From Candidatus Mediterraneibacter surreyensis (lineage in GTDB: Bacteria > Bacillota > Clostridia > Lachnospirales > Lachnospiraceae), in NCBI GenBank assembly GCA_019118885.1, contig DWYB01000086.1:38640-102639 (forward strand): 64,000 bases of DNA. The letters are read 5' to 3'. The translations under genes and the position numbers were made by a program. Below are positions 54,284 through 61,495 of this stretch, piece after piece (positions within the stretch are counted from its first letter, which is position 1; every line of letters begins with the position of its first letter). A model generated the notes under the pieces. The model had not been told where the DNA came from. It saw only the letters and a program-made list of their open reading frames with translations, and ran no database searches.

Positions 54284-54733
54284 ATGAGATGTCCATACTG
54301 TGGAAACCCGGATACCAGAGTTATAGATTCCAGACCGGCCGAAGATAAAAGCTCCATCAGGCGGCGCCGTTCCTGCGATGAGTGCGGACGGAGATTTACG
54401 ACTTATGAGAAAGTGGAGACGATCCCGCTGATCGTCATCAAGAAGGATAACAACCGGGAGCAGTATCAGCGGTCCAAGATTGAAAAAGGCATCCTGAGCG
54501 CGTGTTATAAGCGCCCGGTTCCTGCTGATGCCATTCAGAAGACTATTGACGCCGTGGAGCTGGAAATCTTTAACCGGGAAGAAAAAGAAATTCCCAGCAG
54601 CGTGATCGGAGAGATCGTAATGGAGAAGCTTGAAGATCTGGATCCGGTGGCTTATGTCCGGTTCGCATCCGTCTACAGGGAGTTCAAGGATGTGAATACA
54701 TTTATGGACGAGCTGAAGAAGTTTCTGCAGTAG
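54284..54733 (+). CDS. nrdR: NrdR transcriptional repressor of ribonucleotide reductase genes
   Basis: 149 residues. Zinc finger CPYC (3-6) and CDEC (31-34), an Arg-rich stretch between (SSIRRRRS), then the ATP-cone (about 46-136) that senses ATP/dATP. It represses nrd genes when dATP is high. ATG 54284 has AAAGGCGG upstream. truA begins four bases after the stop. Confidence 0.97.
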   Translation: MRCPYCGNPDTRVIDSRPAEDKSSIRRRRSCDECGRRFTTYEKVETIPLIVIKKDNNREQYQRSKIEKGILSACYKRPVPADAIQKTIDAVELEIFNREEKEIPSSVIGEIVMEKLEDLDPVAYVRFASVYREFKDVNTFMDELKKFLQ

Positions 54734-54736
54734 AAT

Positions 54737-55477
54737 ATGCGTACTTATAAGCTTACGATCGCATATGACGGTACCAGATACCAGGGATGGCAGAGGCAGG
54801 CGAATACAGACCAGACGATACAGGGGATCCTTGAACGGGTGATATCCGGTGCGGCAGGTTATCCGGTTGAGGTAAACGGCTCCGGAAGGACGGATGCGGG
54901 AGTCCATGCGTCGGGGCAGACTGCCAGCGTGGCGCTTCACGGGCTGGAGAAAGAGATATTTTTCACAGAAGAGATCAACCGGATGCTCCCGGGAGATATC
55001 CGGATCCTCGGGGCGGATCTTGTGAAAAACGGATTCCACGCCAGAAAGAGTGCCGTGGGAAAGGTGTATGAATACCGGATCGATACTGGTAACAAGCCGG
55101 ATGTGTTCCGGCGCCGTTATTGTTACCACTTTCCACATGAACTTGATCTGGAGGCAATGCGAAAAGCGGCCGGATATCTGACGGGAACCCACGAATATGC
55201 GGCATATACAGATAAAAAAGATGAAAAGTCCACAAAACGGACGATTTATGATATAATGGTCAGCGGACAAGGCGGCAGTGTCTCTATCCGATACGACGGA
55301 ACGGGGTTCTTGTACCATATGGTAAGGATCCTGACGGGAACACTGCTTGAGGCAGGGATTCACGAGCGCATTCCTGAAAGTGTGCTGGAAGCTCTGCATA
55401 CGAAAGAGAGAGGACAGTCGGGGTTTCTTGCTCCGGCGCGAGGCCTGTTCTTAAGGAAAGTTCGCTATCCCGTCTGA
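54737..55477 (+). CDS. truA: tRNA pseudouridine(38-40) synthase TruA
   Basis: Isomerises uridines 38-40 in the tRNA anticodon arm. 246 residues. Catalytic Asp53 in GSGRTDAGVHASGQ, the N-terminal IAYDGTRYQGWQ (about 8-19) and the C-terminal FLYHMVRILTGTLLE (about 193-207). It starts right after nrdR, so the two are co-transcribed. The operon ends at the terminator at 55526. Confidence 0.97.
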   Translation: MRTYKLTIAYDGTRYQGWQRQANTDQTIQGILERVISGAAGYPVEVNGSGRTDAGVHASGQTASVALHGLEKEIFFTEEINRMLPGDIRILGADLVKNGFHARKSAVGKVYEYRIDTGNKPDVFRRRYCYHFPHELDLEAMRKAAGYLTGTHEYAAYTDKKDEKSTKRTIYDIMVSGQGGSVSIRYDGTGFLYHMVRILTGTLLEAGIHERIPESVLEALHTKERGQSGFLAPARGLFLRKVRYPV

Positions 55478-55525
55478 CAGGGGCGCAGAAGAGATGCGCC
55501 TCTGCAGGATGATGAGGAGAGCTCA

Positions 55526-55560
55526 GGGGCAGGTAGAGATATCTGCCCCGCTTAATTTTT
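55526..55560 (+). terminator. Terminator after truA
   Basis: GGGGCAG (55526-55532) pairs with CTGCCCC (55543-55549), then GCTTAATTTTT. Confidence 0.65.
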
Positions 55561-55606
55561 CTGGCGCCGGAACTGCAGGATGCAAGAGGGCGCAAAGGAG
55601 GTATGC

Positions 55607-56359
55607 ATGAAACTGATATCATGGAATGTAAACGGGATCCGGGCGTGTGTCCAGAAAGGATTCCTTGACTTTTTTAAAGAGGCGGACGCCGATATCTTCT
55701 GCATCCAGGAGACGAAGATGCAGGAAGGGCAGCTTGAACTTGATCTGCCTGGGTACCACCAGTATTGGAACTATGCCGTGAGAAAAGGCTACTCGGGAAC
55801 AGCGGTATTTACAAAACAGGAGCCGTTGAGCGTCACTTACGGCATCGGGATCGAGGAACATGATCAGGAAGGACGCGTCATCACCTGTGAGTTTGACGAC
55901 TTTTATTTCGTTACAGTATATACCCCGAACTCGCAGAACGAACTGGCAAGGCTTGACTACCGCATGAAGTGGGAAGACGACTTCCGGGTTTATCTGAAAA
56001 AGCTGGAGGAGACGAAGCCGGTTATCGTGACCGGGGATATGAATGTGGCTCACGAAGAGATCGACCTGAAGAATCCAAAGACGAACCGGAAGAATGCAGG
56101 ATTTACTGATGAGGAGAGACAGAAGTTTACAGAACTTCTGAATGCGGGATTTATCGATACGTTCCGCTATTTCTATCCGGATCAGACCGGGATCTATTCC
56201 TGGTGGTCGTACCGCTTCAGCGCCCGTGCCAAGAACGCGGGATGGCGCATCGACTATTTCTGCGTGTCAGAGAGTTTAAAGGACAGGCTTGTGGACGCGA
56301 AGATCCTGACGGACGTTATGGGATCGGATCACTGCCCGGTGGAGCTTGACATCAAATAG
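55607..56359 (+). CDS. xth: Exodeoxyribonuclease III / AP endonuclease
   Basis: Base-excision repair nuclease of 250 residues, ExoA type. Seen: SWNVNGIRA (5-13), catalytic Glu35 (IQETK), TPNSQ, GDMNVA (about 143-148), and the C-terminal GSDHCPV with the catalytic His. I use ATG 55607, since AAAGGAGG lies right before it; the frame from 55580 runs through that site. It and nth are both repair enzymes but lie in separate units. Confidence 0.96.
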   Translation: MKLISWNVNGIRACVQKGFLDFFKEADADIFCIQETKMQEGQLELDLPGYHQYWNYAVRKGYSGTAVFTKQEPLSVTYGIGIEEHDQEGRVITCEFDDFYFVTVYTPNSQNELARLDYRMKWEDDFRVYLKKLEETKPVIVTGDMNVAHEEIDLKNPKTNRKNAGFTDEERQKFTELLNAGFIDTFRYFYPDQTGIYSWWSYRFSARAKNAGWRIDYFCVSESLKDRLVDAKILTDVMGSDHCPVELDIK

Positions 56360-56383
56360 CTTATTATAGGAGGATGGATTGAA

Positions 56384-57505
56384 ATGACAAAGATAGATAT
56401 TATCTCCGGTTTCCTCGGAGCCGGAAAGACGACACTGATCAAAAAGCTGCTCTCAGAGGCGTTTGCCGGAGAGCAGGTCGTACTGATCGAAAATGAATTC
56501 GGAGAGATTGGGATCGACGGAGGTTTTTTAAAAGAATCCGGGATTGAGATCCGTGAGATGAACTCGGGGTGCATCTGCTGCTCGCTTGTAGGCGATTTCG
56601 GAAAATCCCTTCGTGAAGTAGTGGATACTTATCATCCGGACCGCATCCTGATCGAGCCGTCAGGCGTGGGCAAGCTCTCCGATGTGATCAAGGCAGTGCA
56701 GGATGTACAGGCTGAGATTGACGCGGAGCTCAACAGTTTTACAACTGTAGTAGATGTGACAAAATGCAGGATCTACAGAAAGAACTTTGGAGAATTCTTC
56801 AGTAATCAGATCGAGTATGCAGGCGCGGTCATCTTAAGCCGTACGGATAAGGCGAAACCGGAGAAGATCGAGGAGAGCGTTGCCCTGCTCAGAGAGCTCA
56901 ATGACAAGGCACCGTTTATCACCACTCCGATCGCTCAGCTTCCGGGCAAAAAGATCCTTGAGACAATGGAGTCAGGCAAGTCTCTGGAGGAAGAACTTCT
57001 TGATGAGATCATCTGTCCGGAGTGCGGTCATCACCATGAAGAAGGCGAGTGCTGCGGTCATGACCATGAGCATCATCACGAACATGACCATGAAGACCAC
57101 GACCATCACCATGACCATGAGGATCACGATCATCACCATCATCACGATCATGAGCATGATCACGAGGGTCATCACCATGATCATGACCACCACCATCATC
57201 ATGACCATGCAGGGCATCATCATGCGGATGATGTGTTTACGAGCTGGGGACGCGAGACGATCCATACTTATACGAAAGATCAGATCAGCGATATTCTGAA
57301 AACGCTGGAATCAGACAGCAGCTATGGCAATGTCCTGCGCGCCAAGGGAATGGTAGCCGGAGCTGACGGCGAGTGGATTTACTTCGACATGGTTCCGGAA
57401 GAGCATGAAGTCCGCACCGGAGCGCCGGAGTATACAGGACGTATCTGTGTGATCGGAGCGGAATTGAATGAGGACAAGCTGGCAGAACTTTTCGGAGTGG
57501 CTTAG
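56384..57505 (+). CDS. CobW/COG0523 GTPase with very long His-rich tract
   Basis: G3E-family metallochaperone, 373 residues. Walker A GFLGAGKT (9-16), metal motif CICC (63-66), Walker B EPSG (91-94), G4 as SRTD (152-155). At about 216-280 there are more than 30 His in 65 residues, mixed with Asp/Glu, and next to Cys pairs CPEC (211-214) and CC (223-224). The C-terminal CobW_C domain (about 285-373) follows. The tract suggests storage or delivery of zinc, nickel or cobalt. GGAGGATGG precedes ATG 56384. A second CobW-like gene follows. Confidence 0.92.
   Translation: MTKIDIISGFLGAGKTTLIKKLLSEAFAGEQVVLIENEFGEIGIDGGFLKESGIEIREMNSGCICCSLVGDFGKSLREVVDTYHPDRILIEPSGVGKLSDVIKAVQDVQAEIDAELNSFTTVVDVTKCRIYRKNFGEFFSNQIEYAGAVILSRTDKAKPEKIEESVALLRELNDKAPFITTPIAQLPGKKILETMESGKSLEEELLDEIICPECGHHHEEGECCGHDHEHHHEHDHEDHDHHHDHEDHDHHHHHDHEHDHEGHHHDHDHHHHHDHAGHHHADDVFTSWGRETIHTYTKDQISDILKTLESDSSYGNVLRAKGMVAGADGEWIYFDMVPEEHEVRTGAPEYTGRICVIGAELNEDKLAELFGVA
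57040..57230 (+). repeat. CAT/CAC/GAC codon repeat encoding the His tract
   Basis: Low-complexity DNA built from CAT, CAC, GAC and GAT codons. It is likely to vary in length by slippage or recombination. In-frame triplet structure is kept, so it is a protein feature and not a CRISPR array. Confidence 0.85.
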
Positions 57506-57549
57506 GCAGGTTCCCGGTGAAAAGTAATTAAAGATGGGAGAGAACGGAT

Positions 57550-58497
57550 ATGACTGAACCTGATGTTATGGTTTATCTTATGACAGGTTTCCTGGACAGC
57601 GGAAAGACTCAGTTCCTTACATTTACGCTGAAACAGGATTACTTTCAGATCGACGGCAAGACTCTTCTGATCCTCTGCGAAGAAGGCGAGGAAGAATACG
57701 ATCCGATGGAAATGCTCAAATACGGAGTTGTAATAGAGAAAGTAGAGGATCAGGAAGATCTGACTGCAGAGTGGCTCGAAGAGATGAACAGAAAACATGA
57801 GCCCGAGCGTGTCGTGGTGGAATACAACGGCATGTGGAAAGTAAGTGATTTTGAGAATATGAAGCTTCCTGACGGATGGGGCATAGAGCAGAAGATAACT
57901 ACCGTGGACGCCAGCACATTTCAGATGTATCTGACCAATCTGAAACCGCTGTTCGTGGAGATGGTCAGGGGCGCCGATATGGTGCTCTTTAACCGGTGCG
58001 AGGATATCAAACCTCTGGCCGGATATCGCCGAAGTGTAAAAGTGGTGAGCCCCCAGGCGGAAGTAATATTCGAGGATGAGCAGGGCGAGATCGAGAACAT
58101 TTTCGAGGACGAGGTGCCTTATGATCTGAAAGCTCCGGTCATTGAGATCGCTAAAGAGGATTACGGCATCTGGTATGTGGATATGATGGAGAATCCGGAC
58201 CGCTATAAGGGAAAAGTAGTGGAATATGTTGCAAAAGTGCTGAAACCAAGGACATTCCCTGCAAAAGTATTCATGGCAGGCCGCATGGCGATGACATGCT
58301 GCGCGGACGATACGTCATTCCTCGGCTATGTGTGCAGAAGCGCTTATGCGCCGAAGCTTAAACCCGGACAGTGGGTGAAGATCCGGGCGAAGATACGGTT
58401 TGCAAATGTGTCGGTCTACCGTGGGGAAGGTCCTGTTCTGGAAGCAGAGAATATAGAGCTTGCAGACCCTATAGAGGAACTGGTATACTTCAATTAA
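57550..58497 (+). CDS. CobW-like P-loop protein fused to a DUF1980-like domain
   Basis: 315 residues. The N-terminal P-loop domain has Walker A GFLDSGKT (13-20), but lacks the CxCC metal motif; the Walker B region reads VEYNGMW instead of EPSG. The C-terminal part (about 195-315) resembles the extracellular domain of YcgQ/DUF1980 proteins (YKGKVVEYVAKVLKP, FMAGRMAMTCCADD), here without membrane helices. A conserved CC pair may bind metal. It lies 44 bp after the His-rich CobW gene with GGGAGAG before ATG 57550, so the two very likely act together. I do not know its function. Confidence 0.8.
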   Translation: MTEPDVMVYLMTGFLDSGKTQFLTFTLKQDYFQIDGKTLLILCEEGEEEYDPMEMLKYGVVIEKVEDQEDLTAEWLEEMNRKHEPERVVVEYNGMWKVSDFENMKLPDGWGIEQKITTVDASTFQMYLTNLKPLFVEMVRGADMVLFNRCEDIKPLAGYRRSVKVVSPQAEVIFEDEQGEIENIFEDEVPYDLKAPVIEIAKEDYGIWYVDMMENPDRYKGKVVEYVAKVLKPRTFPAKVFMAGRMAMTCCADDTSFLGYVCRSAYAPKLKPGQWVKIRAKIRFANVSVYRGEGPVLEAENIELADPIEELVYFN

Positions 58498-58568
58498 AAG
58501 TTGCGGGGATGAAATCTTTTTGCCCCGGTATTATGTAAAATATCAATATCAGCAGGAGGTACTTGGAA

Positions 58569-59528
58569 ATGGAGAAAAAATATGATGTGATCGCTCTTGG
58601 CGAGCTTCTGATCGATTTTACAATGAACGGACAGAGCGAACAGGGGAACAATATGTTTGAGGCGTGCCCGGGAGGAGCGCCGTGCAATGTGCTGGCTCTT
58701 CTCAATAAGATGGGAAAAAAGACGGCATTTGTCGGAAAAGTCGGAAAGGATCAGTTCGGCACATTGTTGAAGGATACGATCACGGATGCGGGAATCGATG
58801 CATCACATCTTGTAATTGACGATAAAGTAAATACGACACTGGCATTTGTACATACATTCCCTGACGGAGACCGCGAATTTTCTTTTTACCGCAATCCGGG
58901 AGCTGATATGATGCTTGCAGAGGAAGAGGTGGATCCGGGATTTATCGCACAGGCAAAGATCTTTCACTTCGGCACACTTTCAATGACACATGACGGCGTG
59001 AGAGCGGCCACGAAAAAAGCGATCCAGGCGGCGAAAGATGCCGGTTGTCTCGTTTCCTTTGACCCGAATCTGCGTCCGCCGCTCTGGTCTTCTCTTGACC
59101 TTGCAAAAGAGCAGATGGAATACGGATTCGGCGTATGCGATATCTTAAAGATTTCCGATAATGAGATCCAGTTCGTGTCGGGAAAAGAGGACTATGATGA
59201 GGGAATTGCTTACCTCCAGGAAAAATACAATATTCCGATGATCCTTCTTACTATGGGAAAAGACGGAAGCCGCGCATACTACAAAGGAATGCGCGTAGAG
59301 CGTCCGGGATTTACTGTCAAGGCGATCGAGACGACAGGCGCGGGCGATACATTCTGCGGAAGCACACTGAACTATATCGTGGAGCACGGATTTGACGATC
59401 TGACAGAAGACCAGTTAGGCGAACTGCTTACATTCGCAAACGCAGCCGCAGCGATCGTGACGACAAAGAAAGGCGCGATCCGGTCCATGCCGGAGAGGGC
59501 GGAAGTAGAAGCACTGATCCGCGGATAA
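58569..59528 (+). CDS. Fructokinase / PfkB-family sugar kinase
   Basis: Phosphorylates a sugar, most likely fructose at C6. 319 residues. Ribokinase fold with GGAPCNVLALLNKMG (about 35-49), GKVGKDQFG (about 58-66), FDPNLRPPLW (about 158-167) and the catalytic ETTGAGDTFCG (about 250-260, Asp base). It resembles ScrK-type fructokinases. I use ATG 58569 after AGGAGG; TTG 58563 is less likely. Its stop codon touches the inverted repeat that bounds the following non-coding region. Confidence 0.92.
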   Translation: MEKKYDVIALGELLIDFTMNGQSEQGNNMFEACPGGAPCNVLALLNKMGKKTAFVGKVGKDQFGTLLKDTITDAGIDASHLVIDDKVNTTLAFVHTFPDGDREFSFYRNPGADMMLAEEEVDPGFIAQAKIFHFGTLSMTHDGVRAATKKAIQAAKDAGCLVSFDPNLRPPLWSSLDLAKEQMEYGFGVCDILKISDNEIQFVSGKEDYDEGIAYLQEKYNIPMILLTMGKDGSRAYYKGMRVERPGFTVKAIETTGAGDTFCGSTLNYIVEHGFDDLTEDQLGELLTFANAAAAIVTTKKGAIRSMPERAEVEALIRG

Positions 59529-59535
59529 AATTTTG

Positions 59536-59716
59536 ATTTTTCGGACTGATAAAGTATCCGCCGGGAGGCAGGTATTGCTAACGCACACATTTTCATTCGG
59601 TCGCAGCGTAACGGTACATAAGAGCGCAAAAGACGCGCTCTAAGTGCCGACGCCGCTCCAACGGTGCGTACGAAATACCTGCCTCCCGGCTGCTTTCATT
59701 CCCAGACCGAAAATTC
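59536..59716. repeat. Large nested hairpin A
   Basis: Perfect 17-bp stem GCCGGGAGGCAGGTATT (59560-59576) with 59674-59690. Inside it, ACGCAC (59581-59586) pairs with GTGCGT, and there is a terminal hairpin AGAGCG/CGCTCT (59621-59641 region). Outside, an imperfect stem joins TTTTCGG-CTG (59538-59548) to 59704-59714. Either a folded RNA or a palindromic mobile repeat. Confidence 0.7.
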
Positions 59717-59794
59717 TCATGCAAACGGGTAGAAGAAGCGACTTACTCGACTATAATCTCATTATTTCGGCCGATATAGGATTTGTTGATCTTC

Positions 59795-59812
59795 CGGTTC
59801 GAATTCGAACCG
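59795..59812. repeat. 18-bp perfect palindrome
   Basis: CGGTTCGAATTCGAACCG is its own reverse complement with no spacer. It lies between hairpins A and B. Candidate protein-binding site, or the tip of a cruciform. Confidence 0.7.
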
Positions 59813-59817
59813 CATTA

Positions 59818-59950
59818 ATTTCTGGTCCGCTTGAATAATATTCATCTGCAGGACCATCCCGTGTCAAGCCTGCGAAGCACCTGTTTACAGGCAAGGGCTT
59901 GACACGGGATGTTCTCTGCAGATATAAGACGAACAAGCGGAACCAGAAAT
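59818..59950. repeat. Large nested hairpin B
   Basis: Three stacked stems: ATTTCTGGTCCGCTTG (59818-59833) with 59934-59950 (one-base bulge); ATCTGCAG (59844-59851) with 59916-59923; CATCCCGTGTCAAGCC (59855-59870) with 59896-59911, perfect. The loop holds CCTGTTTACAGG (59880-59891). Confidence 0.75.
59899..59928 (+). promoter_or_regulatory. Promoter-like sequence in the right arm of hairpin B
   Basis: TTGACA (59899-59904), 18-bp spacer, TATAAG (59923-59928). It would start an RNA near 59935 that runs to the terminator at 60183, about 300 nt long. No CDS lies between. Confidence 0.45.
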
Positions 59951-60018
59951 CTCCATAACCGGGAACGGTTCTCCGCCAGACCAATAAATAACTTCTTCTC
60001 TATTATTTACCCCTTTAA

Positions 60019-60126
60019 CCGGTTTCTTTAGCTTTCATATTTGTCGGACTGGCTGCCGAATCCGATAAAGCAGAAACAGATGGAGACGAGGCATCGAAAG
60101 AATTTAAAGAGATGACTGGTATGTGA
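60019..60126 (+). pseudogene. Possible C-terminal coding remnant
   Basis: An open frame from after the TAA at 60016 to the TGA at 60124 reads as a hydrophobic start (PVSLAFIFVGLAAES) and a charged, protein-like end (DKAETDGDEASKEF). There is no start codon or ribosome-binding site. It looks like the tail of a decayed membrane protein gene, but 35 codons is too few to be sure. Confidence 0.25.
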
Positions 60127-60182
60127 GGAAGGCGACTTCGAAGTAATTCGATGGAAAAGTTAAGGCTCTGAATGATGACGTT

Positions 60183-60240
60183 AAGCCTGAAAATGGGGTG
60201 TTTGAGTCGAAGACGAGTTTCCCATTTTCAGGCTTTGTTT
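60183..60240 (+). terminator. Strong terminator in the non-coding region
   Basis: AAGCCTGAAAATGGG (60183-60197) pairs perfectly with CCCATTTTCAGGCTT (60221-60235), then TGTTTTT. With the promoter at 59899 it would define a non-coding transcript. Confidence 0.85.
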
Positions 60241-60393
60241 TTAGTCAGCTTTCAGAACCTTTAATTTTTCCCGAATTACGGAGCGGAGCCTGAAGCACAT
60301 GCCGGTTATCTTAAAAAGTATTTCATTGCCTCATCTCCGTCTGATTTCGGACCTTATCCCATTGGCATTCAGTCCGAAAAATCGAAATTTCAT

Positions 60394-61419
60394 TTATTTG
60401 ATAAACATCGCATCCCCGAAACTGAAGAACCGATATCTCTCCCTCACTGCTTCTTCATATGCCGCCAGCACATGTTCTTTTCCCGCCAGTGCGGACACAA
60501 GCATGATCAGTGTGGACTCCGGGAGATGGAAGTTGGTGATCAGGCAGTCCAGTGCTTTAAAGCGGTATCCCGGATAGATAAAGATCTCCGTCCAGCCGCT
60601 GCAGGCTTTCAGGTGACCGTCTTCGTCCGCCGCGGATTCGATAGTTCGGCAGCTCGTTGTACCGACGCAGATTACACGTCCGCCGCTGTCTTTGGCACGG
60701 TTGATCTTCTCCGCGGCCTCTTCATTTATCATATAGAACTCAGAGTGCATATGATGGTTCTCCACGTCGTCCACTTTGACCGGTCGGAATGTTCCTAAGC
60801 CCACATGAAGAGTCACGCGGGCGATATCAACGCCTTTTTCTTCGATTTCTTTGAGCAGCTCCGGCGTAAAGTGAAGCCCCGCAGTCGGTGCCGCGGCAGA
60901 TCCGGAATGCTCCGCGTAAACTGTGTTATATCTGTCTTTATCTTTGAGCTGATGCGTGATATACGGAGGCAGAGGCATCTGTCCCAGCTGGTCAAGTATC
61001 TCTTCAAAGATCCCTTCATACTCAAAATGGATCAGACGGTTTCCTTCATCCACAATATCTACCACTTCGCCTACAAGCAGCCCGTCACCGAAGCTTATCC
61101 TTGTGCCCGGTTTTGCCTTGCGCCCCGGCTTTACGAGCGTCTCCCAAACATCGTCCGCGCCTCTTTTTAAGAGCAGGACTTCGATCTTCGCCCCCGTCTC
61201 CTCTTTTGCTCCGATCAGCCTCGCCGGGATTACTTTTGTGTCATTGATGACCAGACAGTCTCCCGGATTTAAATAATCGATAATATCACGGAATACGTGA
61301 TGCTGTATCTCTCCGGTCTCCTTGTCCAGTACCATAAGTCTGGAAGAGGAACGGTCTTCCAGAGGATCCTGGGCGATCAGCTCCTGCGGCAGGTCATAAT
61401 AAAAATCACTTGTTTTCAT
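60394..61419 (-). CDS. queA: QueA tRNA ribosyltransferase-isomerase
   Basis: Transfers and isomerises the ribosyl part of S-adenosylmethionine onto preQ1 in tRNA, giving epoxyqueuosine. 341 residues, the normal length. Seen: [15 protein letters not shown] (6-20), [10 protein letters not shown] (about 57-66), [16 protein letters not shown] (about 172-187) and [12 protein letters not shown] (about 300-311). pheT lies 76 bp upstream on the same strand. No preQ1 riboswitch is visible in that gap. Confidence 0.97.
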   Translation of the reverse strand: MKTSDFYYDLPQELIAQDPLEDRSSSRLMVLDKETGEIQHHVFRDIIDYLNPGDCLVINDTKVIPARLIGAKEETGAKIEVLLLKRGADDVWETLVKPGRKAKPGTRISFGDGLLVGEVVDIVDEGNRLIHFEYEGIFEEILDQLGQMPLPPYITHQLKDKDRYNTVYAEHSGSAAAPTAGLHFTPELLKEIEEKGVDIARVTLHVGLGTFRPVKVDDVENHHMHSEFYMINEEAAEKINRAKDSGGRVICVGTTSCRTIESAADEDGHLKACSGWTEIFIYPGYRFKALDCLITNFHLPESTLIMLVSALAGKEHVLAAYEEAVRERYRFFSFGDAMFIK

Positions 61420-61495
61420 ACTGTAAACCTATTCCCTTCGACAAACGAGCCCTGTATGCATTCCACACAAGGCCCGCCTGTATTATTACTTTGTT

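Larger units (their letters stand above)
59528..60390. repeat. Non-coding region bounded by a 21-bp inverted repeat
   Basis: 59528-59548 is the reverse complement of 60370-60390 at 20 of 21 positions (core GATTTTTCGGACTG); the one difference is a possible G-T pair. Between them lie 821 bp without a gene that I can support, but with dense secondary structure, a promoter and a terminator, listed separately. It fills exactly the gap between the converging fructokinase and queA genes. Confidence 0.75.

Noticed and set aside
54074-55399. 441-codon minus-strand frame across nrdR and truA
   Set aside because: Antisense to two well-recognised genes, of odd composition and without family features.
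57040-57230. Repeat array that could be mistaken for CRISPR or a variable tandem repeat
   Set aside because: It is an in-frame His/Asp codon tract inside the CobW gene, without uniform repeats or spacers. A minus-strand Met/Val-rich frame over it is an artefact of the same composition.
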